This document shows positions 27,586 through 35,678 of a DNA stretch of 64,000 nucleotides, one piece after another. The position numbers and the translations under genes were made by a program. The notes beneath the pieces are model-generated. The model searched no databases, had not been told where the DNA came from, and saw nothing but the letters and a program-made list of their open reading frames with translations. The stretch is from an uncultured Acholeplasma sp. (lineage in GTDB: Bacteria > Bacillota_I > Bacilli_A > Acholeplasmatales > Acholeplasmataceae). Numbering within the stretch: position 1 is the stretch's first letter; every line of letters starts with the position of its first letter. The stretch lies in assembly GCA_937934685.1 (NCBI GenBank), contig CALGYU010000019.1:8719-72718 (forward strand), read 5' to 3'.

Positions 27586-29139
27586 TTATTGCTTTATGAG
27601 TAGTTTCTCAACCGTTTCTTTGATGATATCAATATAAATGGTTTTATGATGAGTATACGATAATTGATATCCGGGTTTACCGGGTATTTTTTTTAAGTTC
27701 TTAACCATAGTATAATCTACAGGAATTGAACTTGATTCTTTGAAACTAGAAAAATATGCTGCAAGCATTGAACAAGTTCTAATGATCTGTTCATTTAAGC
27801 CATCACCTCTATAAATCACATGACTTCCAGAACCGTCTTTTATATGAAACCAATAATCATTTCTACGAGCAATTTGACTTACCAAATACTCATTTTGACT
27901 ACTGGATTTACCAATATAAATATGACCTTCTAAAAAAGGAAAATTTAAAATAGATAACCCTTTTTTCTTTTTAGAAACACTTTTCTTAGAAGTAGTAAAA
28001 CCCAAAGGCATGAGTTCAGATTCTAAGTCTTCTAAATCATGATCACTGATAAAAGATAGACTAGATAACAGGTCTTCATACCAAGTAATTAAATCAGAAA
28101 CTTCATTTATATAGTGATTCATATGGTCAATGGTTCGTTTGGCCTTATGATAAAGTTTATAAAATTTTTGTGCATTTTGATTAATGGTCAACATCTCATC
28201 TAAATCAATGTGTTGGAAAGTAGTCAGCTTAATGTTTAAATCAAAACAGTTTTCATAAAGAAAATCCGCATACTCTTTATAAATCAAGTTTTTTTCGGCA
28301 GTTAGTTTTTGTTGGGCTAAAACTGTTTTTTTCTTTCTTTGTTTTTTTAATTGATTTTCAATAAAAAGTCTAATTGGTTTATCGTTTTTAACGACTTCCT
28401 TTTTACTCTCATGATCAAGTAATTCAGACAAGGTTTTAAATGATTCTACATTGTTATGATCAAAAATATTGAAAAAATAGAACTTTTGGTTAGATAAAGA
28501 TAAAGTTGGTTCTAGTGAAATATCTTTGATTTTAACTTGAGGATGATTGATTAAATATTTTGCTAAAAGAGAAGAAACGCCTTCATATTGATTGGTTATT
28601 TCCTTAAAATCAGTATAGTTATCAAATTCATAATCTAAAAAGCTTTTCTTGCTAGAAGGAAAAAACTCAAATTGTGCTTTAGGCATTAATTGTCTTAAAG
28701 TTAAGGAAAAACTTTTTTTAAAACAATCAATGATAATACCATCTTTAATCAAGTAAAGATTAGAATGCTTACCCATCGCCTCAAAAATCAATTGCTTAGT
28801 CATTGGCCCTTCTAAAAAATCATAAGTAGTAATATCTAAAACAATGACTCTGTCGGTATGATGTTGATAAATATCTTTAATGATGCCACCTTCTAAAAAC
28901 TTTCTAATAGATAAGAAAAATTGATTAGATTCATGTTGCACATATTTTTTCTGAGTTATGTAAATGCCATTAGAATGCGGGTTTAAATCAATCTTTAAAA
29001 GACTTCTTTTCTTATCTAAGTAAGTCTGAAAAACAAAAGAGTCTTTATTAGGTTGAAAGACTTTTTCGATTCTAGAATGGATTAAATTTTCTTTTAATTC
29101 ATTAATTAAGTGATAAATAAAAACGCCATCAAAAGCCAT
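27586..29139 (-). CDS. rqcH: Ribosome quality control protein RqcH (NFACT family)
   Basis: RqcH binds obstructed 50S subunits and adds C-terminal alanine tails to stalled chains. The 517-residue protein has an NFACT-N domain starting 'AFDGVFIYHLINEL', a central coiled coil (about 265-375), and the NFACT-R domain with 'DYWFHIKDGSGSHVIYRG'. It was formerly annotated as fibronectin-binding protein. I choose the ATG at 29139, after AAGAGGTG, over the GTG at 29148, which is part of that site. It lies divergent to gmk. Confidence 0.93.
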   Translation of the reverse strand: MAFDGVFIYHLINELKENLIHSRIEKVFQPNKDSFVFQTYLDKKRSLLKIDLNPHSNGIYITQKKYVQHESNQFFLSIRKFLEGGIIKDIYQHHTDRVIVLDITTYDFLEGPMTKQLIFEAMGKHSNLYLIKDGIIIDCFKKSFSLTLRQLMPKAQFEFFPSSKKSFLDYEFDNYTDFKEITNQYEGVSSLLAKYLINHPQVKIKDISLEPTLSLSNQKFYFFNIFDHNNVESFKTLSELLDHESKKEVVKNDKPIRLFIENQLKKQRKKKTVLAQQKLTAEKNLIYKEYADFLYENCFDLNIKLTTFQHIDLDEMLTINQNAQKFYKLYHKAKRTIDHMNHYINEVSDLITWYEDLLSSLSFISDHDLEDLESELMPLGFTTSKKSVSKKKKGLSILNFPFLEGHIYIGKSSSQNEYLVSQIARRNDYWFHIKDGSGSHVIYRGDGLNEQIIRTCSMLAAYFSSFKESSSIPVDYTMVKNLKKIPGKPGYQLSYTHHKTIYIDIIKETVEKLLIKQ

Positions 29140-29249
29140 GTTAAGCACCTCTTAATAAGTATATCACAAAAAAAATAGATTAATAACATATTTCTTTTGA
29201 CATTTCAAGTTAAAATAGATAAAATCAAACATAATGACTTTGAAAACTG

Positions 29250-29278
29250 TTTACATTTTTTCATGACTAATATATAAT
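29250..29278 (+). promoter_or_regulatory. Promoter of gmk-rpoZ
   Basis: TTTACA (29250-29255), 17-base spacer, TATAAT (29273-29278). Confidence 0.75.
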
Positions 29279-29300
29279 ATTGGAAGACGGGAGAAAAGCG

Positions 29301-29930
29301 ATGAAATTAAACGAACGCGGATTATTAGTTGTTCTTTCTGGACCATCGGGAGTTGGGAAAGGGACTGTAAGAAAGGCCCTTTTTGAAATGCAAAATCACA
29401 ATTTAGTATATTCTGTGTCTATGACAACTAGAAAACCGCGCGAAGGAGAAGTAGACGGACAGGATTATTATTTTGTTTCCAAAGAGGAATTTATCGAAGG
29501 AATAAAAAACGACAGATTTTTAGAATGGGCAGAATTTGTCGGTAATTATTATGGTACACCCTTAGATAAATTAGAAGATCAGTTAGAACAAGGAAAAGAA
29601 GTCGTCTTAGAAATTGAGGTTGAAGGTGCATTGCAAGTGCGAGAAAAAGTAAAAGATGCAATTTTTATTTTTATTGCCCCACCTGGTAAAAAAGCTTTAT
29701 ATGATAGACTTAAAAAACGAGGTACCGAAGAAGAAAGTATCATCAGACAACGCATTGAAAAAGCAGATAATGAATTTATGTTGGCATATAAATATGACTA
29801 CATTGTTGTCAATGATGATGTAAAAAATGCAGCAGATAGAGTTATGGCAATTATTCGTGCCGAACATGCAAGAACTGAAAGAACCATTCATAACTATATT
29901 AAGATGTTGGAGGAGAATCATAATGAGTAA
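29301..29930 (+). CDS. gmk: Guanylate kinase
   Basis: The enzyme phosphorylates GMP and dGMP. 'LSGPSGVGKGTV' is the P-loop, and 'SVSMTTRKPREGEVDGQDYYF' is the GMP-binding region. Length from ATG 29301 is 209 residues, normal. That ATG follows GGGAG; the earlier ATG at 29280 lies just behind the -10 element. It overlaps rpoZ by 8 bases, the same pair as in Bacillus. Confidence 0.96.
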   Translation: MKLNERGLLVVLSGPSGVGKGTVRKALFEMQNHNLVYSVSMTTRKPREGEVDGQDYYFVSKEEFIEGIKNDRFLEWAEFVGNYYGTPLDKLEDQLEQGKEVVLEIEVEGALQVREKVKDAIFIFIAPPGKKALYDRLKKRGTEEESIIRQRIEKADNEFMLAYKYDYIVVNDDVKNAADRVMAIIRAEHARTERTIHNYIKMLEENHNE

Positions 29931-30135
29931 GAATAAAGATGGATTAAGATACCCATCAATTGATAAGTTACTAGAGAAAATAGACTCAAAATATAAGTTA
30001 GTCTATGCAGCAAGTCAAGTAGCTCATATCATTGATGATGAAGAATTAGAATTAGATGATACCATTTCACAAAAATCTGTAGGACAAGCTTTAGAAGAAA
30101 TTCTAAACGATAAAGTTGAAATAGAGTTTAAATAA
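29923..30135 (+). CDS. rpoZ: RNA polymerase omega subunit
   Basis: A 70-residue omega subunit, recognised by 'YPSIDKLLEKIDSKYKLVYAASQVAHII' split by the usual conserved 'SKY-LV--AS-RA' pattern. It helps assemble RNA polymerase. The ATG at 29923 follows GGAGGA inside the end of gmk; the longer frame from 29827 is only gmk shadow. A terminator overlaps the stop codon. Confidence 0.93.
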   Translation: MSKNKDGLRYPSIDKLLEKIDSKYKLVYAASQVAHIIDDEELELDDTISQKSVGQALEEILNDKVEIEFK

Positions 30136-30159
30136 TGCAGGAATGCATTATTTTTTTTT
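30131..30159 (+). terminator. Terminator overlapping the rpoZ stop
   Basis: Perfect 9-pair stem AATAATGCA / TGCATTATT with a GGAA tetraloop, followed by a T run. Confidence 0.85.
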
Positions 30160-30166
30160 GTAATCA

Positions 30167-30175
30167 TGATATAAT
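30167..30175 (+). promoter_or_regulatory. Extended -10 promoter of rsmH
   Basis: TGATATAAT, 24 bases before the ATG at 30200. Confidence 0.6.
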
Positions 30176-30199
30176 TTAAATAAGGACAAGGTGAGAAAC

Positions 30200-31099
30200 A
30201 TGCTTAAACACGTGACGGTATTAAAAAATGAAACCATTGAATATTTAAACATCGACCCTAAAGGCATTTATGTAGATGCAACTTTAGGTGGAGGTGGGCA
30301 TAGCGAGGCTATTTTAGAAAAACTAACAGATGGTTTTTTATATGCTTTTGATCAAGATGCTTTTGCGATTAAAAAAGCTACAGAAAGATTATCTAAATAC
30401 TCAAATTTTGAAATCATTCATTCAAATTTTGCACATTTAAAAGAAAAATTAAAAGAAAAAAATATTTCTCAAATAAACGGAATCATTTTTGATTTGGGTT
30501 TATCTTCCTTTCAAATTGATGATGCAGATAGAGGCTTTAGTTATTTAGTGGACAAACCACTGGATATGCGAATGAATCAAAATGATAGAATTAGTGCTAA
30601 GGAAATAGTTAATACCTACACATTTGAACAATTAAGAGACATTTTTTGGATATATGGGGAAGAAAAAAATGCAGTGAGAATTGCATCAGAAATTGTTAAA
30701 AGAAGACCTTTAGAAACTACTTTTGATGTGGTACGTATTACAGATAAATTCAAAGGAAATCAAAAAGGACATAGTTCAAAAAGAGTATTTCAAGCGTTAA
30801 GAATAGAAGTTAATCAAGAATTAGAAGTTTTAAAAAAAGCGTTAGAACAAAGTTTAGAACTTTTAAAACCACAAGGAAGAATGGCTTTAATTAGTTTTCA
30901 CTCTTTAGAAGACCGAATGGTTAAACATTTTTTCAAAGAACATAGTGAGGTAGATATTCCAAAAGGACTACCCATCATTGAATTACCAAAAACAGCATTA
31001 AAGGTTATTACTAGAAAAGCTATTTTACCTTCAGAAGAAGAGTTAGAAGAAAATACAAGAAGTCGCTCTGCAAAACTTAGAGTTGCTGAAAAGAATTAA
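30200..31099 (+). CDS. rsmH: 16S rRNA m4C1402 methyltransferase RsmH (MraW)
   Basis: RsmH methylates N4 of C1402 in 16S rRNA. '[15 protein letters not shown]' is the SAM-binding loop, with '[20 protein letters not shown]' and '[13 protein letters not shown]' as family signatures. Length is 299 residues. In walled bacteria it heads the division/cell-wall (dcw) cluster; here ftsA, ftsZ and mra neighbours are absent and mgsA follows instead. ATG 30200 follows AAGGTGAG; the GTG at 30191 is within that site. Confidence 0.95.
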   Translation: MLKHVTVLKNETIEYLNIDPKGIYVDATLGGGGHSEAILEKLTDGFLYAFDQDAFAIKKATERLSKYSNFEIIHSNFAHLKEKLKEKNISQINGIIFDLGLSSFQIDDADRGFSYLVDKPLDMRMNQNDRISAKEIVNTYTFEQLRDIFWIYGEEKNAVRIASEIVKRRPLETTFDVVRITDKFKGNQKGHSSKRVFQALRIEVNQELEVLKKALEQSLELLKPQGRMALISFHSLEDRMVKHFFKEHSEVDIPKGLPIIELPKTALKVITRKAILPSEEELEENTRSRSAKLRVAEKN

Positions 31100-31109
31100 G
31101 GAGGAATCT

Positions 31110-31475
31110 ATGAACATCGCATTGATCGCTCATGATAAGAAAAAAGAACAATTAATTAATTTTGTATCTAAGCACAAAGATGTTTTTAAAAAACATGTGC
31201 TATATGCAACAGGAACCACAGGTAAACTACTCATCGAAGCAACCGGATTAAATATCCATAGAAAAAAATCTGGACCATTAGGGGGCGACCAAGAAATTGG
31301 TTCGATGGTTGCTAATCAACAACTAGATGTTGTGATCTTTTTTAGAGATCCATTAACCGCACAACCACATGAACCAGATATCAACGCTTTATTGCGTCTT
31401 TGTGATTTATATGAAATTCCTTTAGCAACCAATTTAGAAAGCGCAAAACTATTTATAGAACATATTTCAAATTAA
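31110..31475 (+). CDS. mgsA: Methylglyoxal synthase
   Basis: The enzyme converts dihydroxyacetone phosphate to methylglyoxal and phosphate, a bypass that recovers phosphate. The 121-residue protein has 'TGTTGKLL', '[14 protein letters not shown]' with the catalytic Asp, and '[15 protein letters not shown]' with the catalytic His. AAGGAGG precedes ATG 31110, 10 bases after rsmH. Confidence 0.94.
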   Translation: MNIALIAHDKKKEQLINFVSKHKDVFKKHVLYATGTTGKLLIEATGLNIHRKKSGPLGGDQEIGSMVANQQLDVVIFFRDPLTAQPHEPDINALLRLCDLYEIPLATNLESAKLFIEHISN

Positions 31476-31491
31476 AGTAGGTTTAAAGATA

Positions 31492-31538
31492 AAAAAAGTT
31501 TTACACGTAGACAAGCGTCTTTATGTAAAACTTTTTTA
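31492..31538. terminator. Bidirectional terminator between mgsA and the Fur-family gene
   Basis: Outer stem AAAAGTTTTACA / TGTAAAACTTTT with an inner AGAC-AAGC-GTCT hairpin, and A/T runs at both ends. Confidence 0.8.
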
Positions 31539-31548
31539 CTACATTGAC

Positions 31549-31986
31549 TTATTTTTTTACAACAGAAACGACCATTTGTATGTATTCAAGTTCTTCGTTT
31601 TCAAACAATGGATGAGAACTTATTACATCAAACAAACTTTTTTCCTGTGTTTCAGTAATATAAAGAGGATTTTTATCTTTATCTTTATATACAATGTGTA
31701 TGTGACTGTCATGATTATGATTGGGATTGTTATTCGCAATATCATAATAAATCTCGCCATCAATTTTTAATTCCATCACAACTTTATTTTGAACAAAAAA
31801 ATCCAAATTATTATAAAGTGTAGCCACGTTAGAAAACCCTTTTTCAGTTAATCTTTCTAAAATGGTTTTAAATGTCAAATGATCATATTCTAAAACATCT
31901 AATAAAGCTTTTCTAGCACTTGTTAATCTGAAATCTTTAAGATCTAAATGTGAGAAGAATTTAGAATAGTCTTTTTCTTTCATCAT
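31549..31986 (-). CDS. Fur-family transcriptional regulator
   Basis: The 145-residue protein has a winged helix ('RLTSARKALLDVLEYDHLTFKTILERL', 'NVATLYNNLDFF') and a His-rich metal region with 'PNHNHDSHIHIVYKD', the Fur/PerR/Zur layout. The structural Cys-x2-Cys pairs common in the family are absent, so it may bind a single metal site. Which metal or stress it senses is not clear. Two ATG codons stand in tandem after AGAGGG; the first is listed. Its promoter contains tandem repeats that may be its own operator. Confidence 0.85.
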   Translation of the reverse strand: MMKEKDYSKFFSHLDLKDFRLTSARKALLDVLEYDHLTFKTILERLTEKGFSNVATLYNNLDFFVQNKVVMELKIDGEIYYDIANNNPNHNHDSHIHIVYKDKDKNPLYITETQEKSLFDVISSHPLFENEELEYIQMVVSVVKK

Positions 31987-32012
31987 TAGCCCTCTTTTTC
32001 TAAGATATAGTA

Positions 32013-32036
32013 ATTATACATAACTATTATACATAA
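32013..32036 (-). repeat. Two 11-base direct repeats over the Fur-family gene promoter
   Basis: ATTATACATAA occurs at 32013-32023 and 32026-32036, a 13-base period. Each copy contains TATAAT on the minus strand. A candidate autoregulatory operator overlapping the -10. Confidence 0.5.
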
Positions 32037-32054
32037 AATAAAAAAATATGCCAA
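32026..32054 (-). promoter_or_regulatory. Promoter of the Fur-family gene
   Basis: On the minus strand: TTGGCA (32054-32049), 17-base spacer, TATAAT (32031-32026). Confidence 0.65.
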
Positions 32055-32082
32055 AAAAACATTTACCAAGTAATAACGCCTA

Positions 32083-32096
32083 TATAATGATATAAT
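32083..32096 (+). promoter_or_regulatory. Promoter -10 region of nadD
   Basis: Two overlapping candidates, TATAAT (32083-32088) and extended TGATATAAT (32088-32096), 16 bases before the ATG; ribosome site GGTGAT. Confidence 0.55.
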
Positions 32097-32111
32097 AATA
32101 ATGGTGATGAT

Positions 32112-32672
32112 ATGATAATTGTATATGGTGGAGCCTTTAATCCGCCGACAAAAGCACATTATGAAATAATTAAAATTGTCAATGATATCTTCAAACCTGA
32201 AGCTTTTATTTTGTTGCCTGTAGGCAATAAGTATCAAAAAAAAGAATTAATATCATTTGATCACCGAGTTAAGATGCTTGAATTGATGGGTGAGAAACTA
32301 CCTTTTGTCACCATCAGCAAATTAGAAGAAAACGAGAGTTTTAAGGGAACAGTTAATACTTTAGATCAACTAAAGAAACAATATGAAAACCAAAAACTCG
32401 TTTTATTAATTGGGGCAGATCAGTATGATGATTTGAATCAATGGATAGAATATGAAAGATTGATTAAAGATTATGAGTTTATTGTTATTTCTAGACCTAA
32501 TTATTTAATGAATGTTAATCAATATGATGATTTGATGATAAAAGCTCGTTTTATACAGTATGAATCCGTCATTTCTTCAACTCAAATTAGAAAAAATGTA
32601 GATGAATATCAAAATGATTTATTAGAAGAAGTCTATCAATATATTAAAAAAGAAAATCTATATAGTAGGTGA
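32112..32672 (+). CDS. nadD: Nicotinate-nucleotide adenylyltransferase
   Basis: NadD joins nicotinate mononucleotide and ATP to form deamido-NAD. 'GGAFNPPTKAHYEI' is the nucleotidyltransferase HxGH-type motif, here with TKAH, and 'SSTQIRKN' is the C-terminal ISSTxIR motif. Length is 186 residues. It is followed after 4 bases by nadE, the next enzyme of the pathway. Confidence 0.94.
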   Translation: MIIVYGGAFNPPTKAHYEIIKIVNDIFKPEAFILLPVGNKYQKKELISFDHRVKMLELMGEKLPFVTISKLEENESFKGTVNTLDQLKKQYENQKLVLLIGADQYDDLNQWIEYERLIKDYEFIVISRPNYLMNVNQYDDLMIKARFIQYESVISSTQIRKNVDEYQNDLLEEVYQYIKKENLYSR

Positions 32673-32676
32673 TTGT

Positions 32677-34524
32677 ATGTATCAAAATGGATTTATAAAA
32701 ATTGAAATGTTTACACCGAATTTGACTATTGGTCATCCAATGGCAAATGCAACTGAAGTCATTACTTTACTAAACCGTAGTAAAGCAAGCGTTGCTTTAT
32801 TTCCTGAATTAACTTTAAGTGGATATACAGCAGGTGATTTATTTTATGAGAAAGCTTTTTTAGACGATGTTTTAAAAGCGCTGGCTCATATTTTAGAGAA
32901 AACAACTTACCAAGGTGTTTATATGATTGGGTTACCATTATTAGTTGATGGTATTTTATTTAATGTTGCCGCAATCATCCAACAACAAAAAATCCTAGGA
33001 ATTGTCCCTAAAAAGTTTATTCCTAACTATAAAGAGTTTTACGAAAAAAGATGGTTTCACTCAGGAAATATTTTAAAATCAAAACAAATTAATGTCTTAA
33101 ACCAAAAAGTAAACTTTGGAGACATTTTATTTGTTAATGAAAAAAATGATTTAGTTTTAGGGGTAGAAGTTTGTCAAGATATGTGGACATCTTATGCGCC
33201 TAGCGATTTAATGGCTTTAAACGGAGCACACTTACTATTTAATCTATCTGCCTCAACAGAACACATTAAAAAACCAATTACTAGACGTAATACGGTTATG
33301 GAACACTCTAGAAAGCAGTTTAGTGGGTATTTTTATACCAGCAGTGGTGTAACAGAATCAACCACAGATCTTGTTTATTCTAATCATAAAATAGCTGCTG
33401 TATTGGGTGAAGTTATAGGTGAGAAAGACTTTTTTAATCAAGATTTATCTTTGGTTGTTGATGTGGACGTCGATAGCATCAAACATCAAAGAAGAATTGA
33501 TTCTACTTATGCAGATCAGAAAAAATATTATGAACATGATTATTTAATTTCAAATTTCATAATCAATGAAACCACAGATTTTTTGTTTGAAGAAAAAATT
33601 GATCAAACACCTTTTATTCCTAAAGTTAATCATCAGGAAGAAGTTATTTTAGCAAGCAAAATTCAAACAGAGGCTTTAAAAACCAAACTTAAAAGTAATC
33701 CAAATCTTAAAATCATCATCGGAATTTCAGGTGGGTTAGACTCAACTTTAGCGCTTTTAACAGCGGTAAGAGCGATAAAAGAATTAGGAAGAGATCCAAA
33801 AGAGATTATCGGAGTAACCATGCCTGCAAAACCAACTTCAAAAAGAAGTAAGAACGATGCGATTGATTTAATGGAGAAACTTCAAATTACTTCTATGATG
33901 ATTCCAATAGAAAAAGCGGTCAATGAACACTTAGAAACCTTGAATCATAAAGAAGAAGATATAACCTATGAAAATACTCAAGCACGTATGAGAACTTTAT
34001 TTTTAATGAATCTAGCAAATAAACATCAAGGCTTTGTTTTAGGCACAGGTGACATGTCTGAAATAGCTTTAGGTTGGATGACATTTAATGGTGATCACAT
34101 GAGCATGTATAATATCAATGCTGGGGTGACTAAAACATGGGTGAGACAACTGGTTAAATATTATGCAGAAAATGAATTTAAACATGTTAAAGACATTTTA
34201 ACTAGTATATACCAAGCACCTATTTCACCAGAATTAAAAGAAGAACAAATAACAGAAGAAACAGTTGGCTCTTATGAAATTAATGATTTTATTTTATATC
34301 ATTATTTAGTTAATGGTGCCAGCAAACAAAAAATAGAATGGCTATTGGCTAAAGCTTTTAACATGTCTTCAAAAGCATCATTTGAGTATGTAGAAAGATT
34401 TTTCAATCGTTTTTACGGACAACAATTTAAAAGACAATCCATGCCAGAAGGACCAAAAATATTACAAGTTAGTTTATCTCCAAGAGGCGAGTTAAGATTA
34501 CCAAGTGATATTAGAAGAAAGTGA
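32677..34524 (+). CDS. nadE: NAD+ synthetase, glutamine-dependent
   Basis: The 615-residue two-domain protein has an N-terminal nitrilase-type glutaminase with Glu in 'FPELTLSGYT', Lys in 'VPKKFIPNY' and Cys in 'GVEVCQDMW', and a C-terminal synthetase with 'GISGGLDSTLAL'. It amidates deamido-NAD using glutamine ammonia. TAGGTGAT precedes the ATG. Confidence 0.95.
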   Translation: MYQNGFIKIEMFTPNLTIGHPMANATEVITLLNRSKASVALFPELTLSGYTAGDLFYEKAFLDDVLKALAHILEKTTYQGVYMIGLPLLVDGILFNVAAIIQQQKILGIVPKKFIPNYKEFYEKRWFHSGNILKSKQINVLNQKVNFGDILFVNEKNDLVLGVEVCQDMWTSYAPSDLMALNGAHLLFNLSASTEHIKKPITRRNTVMEHSRKQFSGYFYTSSGVTESTTDLVYSNHKIAAVLGEVIGEKDFFNQDLSLVVDVDVDSIKHQRRIDSTYADQKKYYEHDYLISNFIINETTDFLFEEKIDQTPFIPKVNHQEEVILASKIQTEALKTKLKSNPNLKIIIGISGGLDSTLALLTAVRAIKELGRDPKEIIGVTMPAKPTSKRSKNDAIDLMEKLQITSMMIPIEKAVNEHLETLNHKEEDITYENTQARMRTLFLMNLANKHQGFVLGTGDMSEIALGWMTFNGDHMSMYNINAGVTKTWVRQLVKYYAENEFKHVKDILTSIYQAPISPELKEEQITEETVGSYEINDFILYHYLVNGASKQKIEWLLAKAFNMSSKASFEYVERFFNRFYGQQFKRQSMPEGPKILQVSLSPRGELRLPSDIRRK

Positions 34525-34530
34525 TGAAAA

Positions 34531-35667
34531 ATGAGTAAAAAGAAAAAAGTATTATTAGGATTATCAGGCGGAGTAGATAGTAGTGTTTCAGCATTACTTC
34601 TTTTAAAACAAGGTTATGATGTAGAAGGTGTTTTCATGCGTAACTGGGATAGTGCTACCAATGCCGATGTTAAAGGAAATCCAACAGCAACCGATGATAT
34701 GTGTGAACAAGAAAAAGACTATCAAGATGCCTTGAAAGTAGCCACACAATTAGGCATTAAACTACATAAAGTTGATTTTATTGATCAATATTGGGACCGA
34801 GTTTTTGAGTATTTTTTAGATGAATACAAAAAAAACAGAACACCAAACCCAGATGTTTTATGTAACAATGAAATTAAATTTAAAGCATTTGTTGATTATG
34901 CACAAAAATATAACCCCGACTATATAGCAATGGGGCATTATGCACAAATAGATCATTCAGTTAAAGGGGCGCCTGTTTTAATCAAAGGACATGATAAGAA
35001 TAAGGATCAAACCTATTTCTTATCACAATTAAAAACAGAACAATTAAGTAACGTCTTATTTCCGATTGGCCATCTAGACAAAAGCGAAGTAAGAAGAATA
35101 GCTATAGAAAACAATTTAGCAAACGCAACTAAAAAAGATTCAACAGGCATTTGTTTTATTGGAGAAAGACATTTTAATGAATTTTTAAGTAATTATCTAC
35201 CTGCTCAAAAAGGAGATATGAAAAAATTAGATGGCACTTATGTAAAACCACATTTCGGTTTAATGAACTACACTATTGGCCAAAGAAAAGGCTTAGGTAT
35301 CGGTGGAACCAAAGAAGGTCAAGACCCATGGTTTGTAGTCGGAAAAGACTTAGAAACCAATACACTTTATGTTGAAACAGGATACAACCATCCATATTTA
35401 TTCAGCGATGAAGCAATCATTACAGAAGTTAAGTGGCGTGGACCAAAACTAGATGGCAACATGAAAGCTAAGTTTAGATACAGACAACCAGATCAAGATG
35501 TATTTGTTGAATGGTTAGATGATGAAACCATTAAAGTTAAATACCCGCAAAAAATTAAAGCTGTAACGCCAGGACAAGTTTGTGCCTTTTATCAAGGAGA
35601 TGTTTGTTTAGGTTCAGGATTTATCAATGAAGTATTTTCCGAAGGTGTCAAACGAAAATATAGTTAA
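34531..35667 (+). CDS. mnmA: tRNA 2-thiouridylase MnmA
   Basis: MnmA thiolates U34 of tRNA Lys, Glu and Gln. 'GLSGGVDSSVSALLL' is the PP-loop, 'NPDVLCNNEIKF' and 'GICFIGER' hold the two catalytic Cys, and 'MRNWD' is a conserved N-type loop. Length is 378 residues. A sulfur-donating desulfurase is not adjacent. The stop codon abuts the recD2 leader, as in Bacillus trmU-yrrC. Confidence 0.96.
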   Translation: MSKKKKVLLGLSGGVDSSVSALLLLKQGYDVEGVFMRNWDSATNADVKGNPTATDDMCEQEKDYQDALKVATQLGIKLHKVDFIDQYWDRVFEYFLDEYKKNRTPNPDVLCNNEIKFKAFVDYAQKYNPDYIAMGHYAQIDHSVKGAPVLIKGHDKNKDQTYFLSQLKTEQLSNVLFPIGHLDKSEVRRIAIENNLANATKKDSTGICFIGERHFNEFLSNYLPAQKGDMKKLDGTYVKPHFGLMNYTIGQRKGLGIGGTKEGQDPWFVVGKDLETNTLYVETGYNHPYLFSDEAIITEVKWRGPKLDGNMKAKFRYRQPDQDVFVEWLDDETIKVKYPQKIKAVTPGQVCAFYQGDVCLGSGFINEVFSEGVKRKYS

Positions 35668-35678
35668 TGAGGTTTAAA

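Noticed and set aside
27586..29139. Fibronectin-binding adhesin
   Set aside because: This old annotation of the family is replaced by RqcH; there is no export signal.
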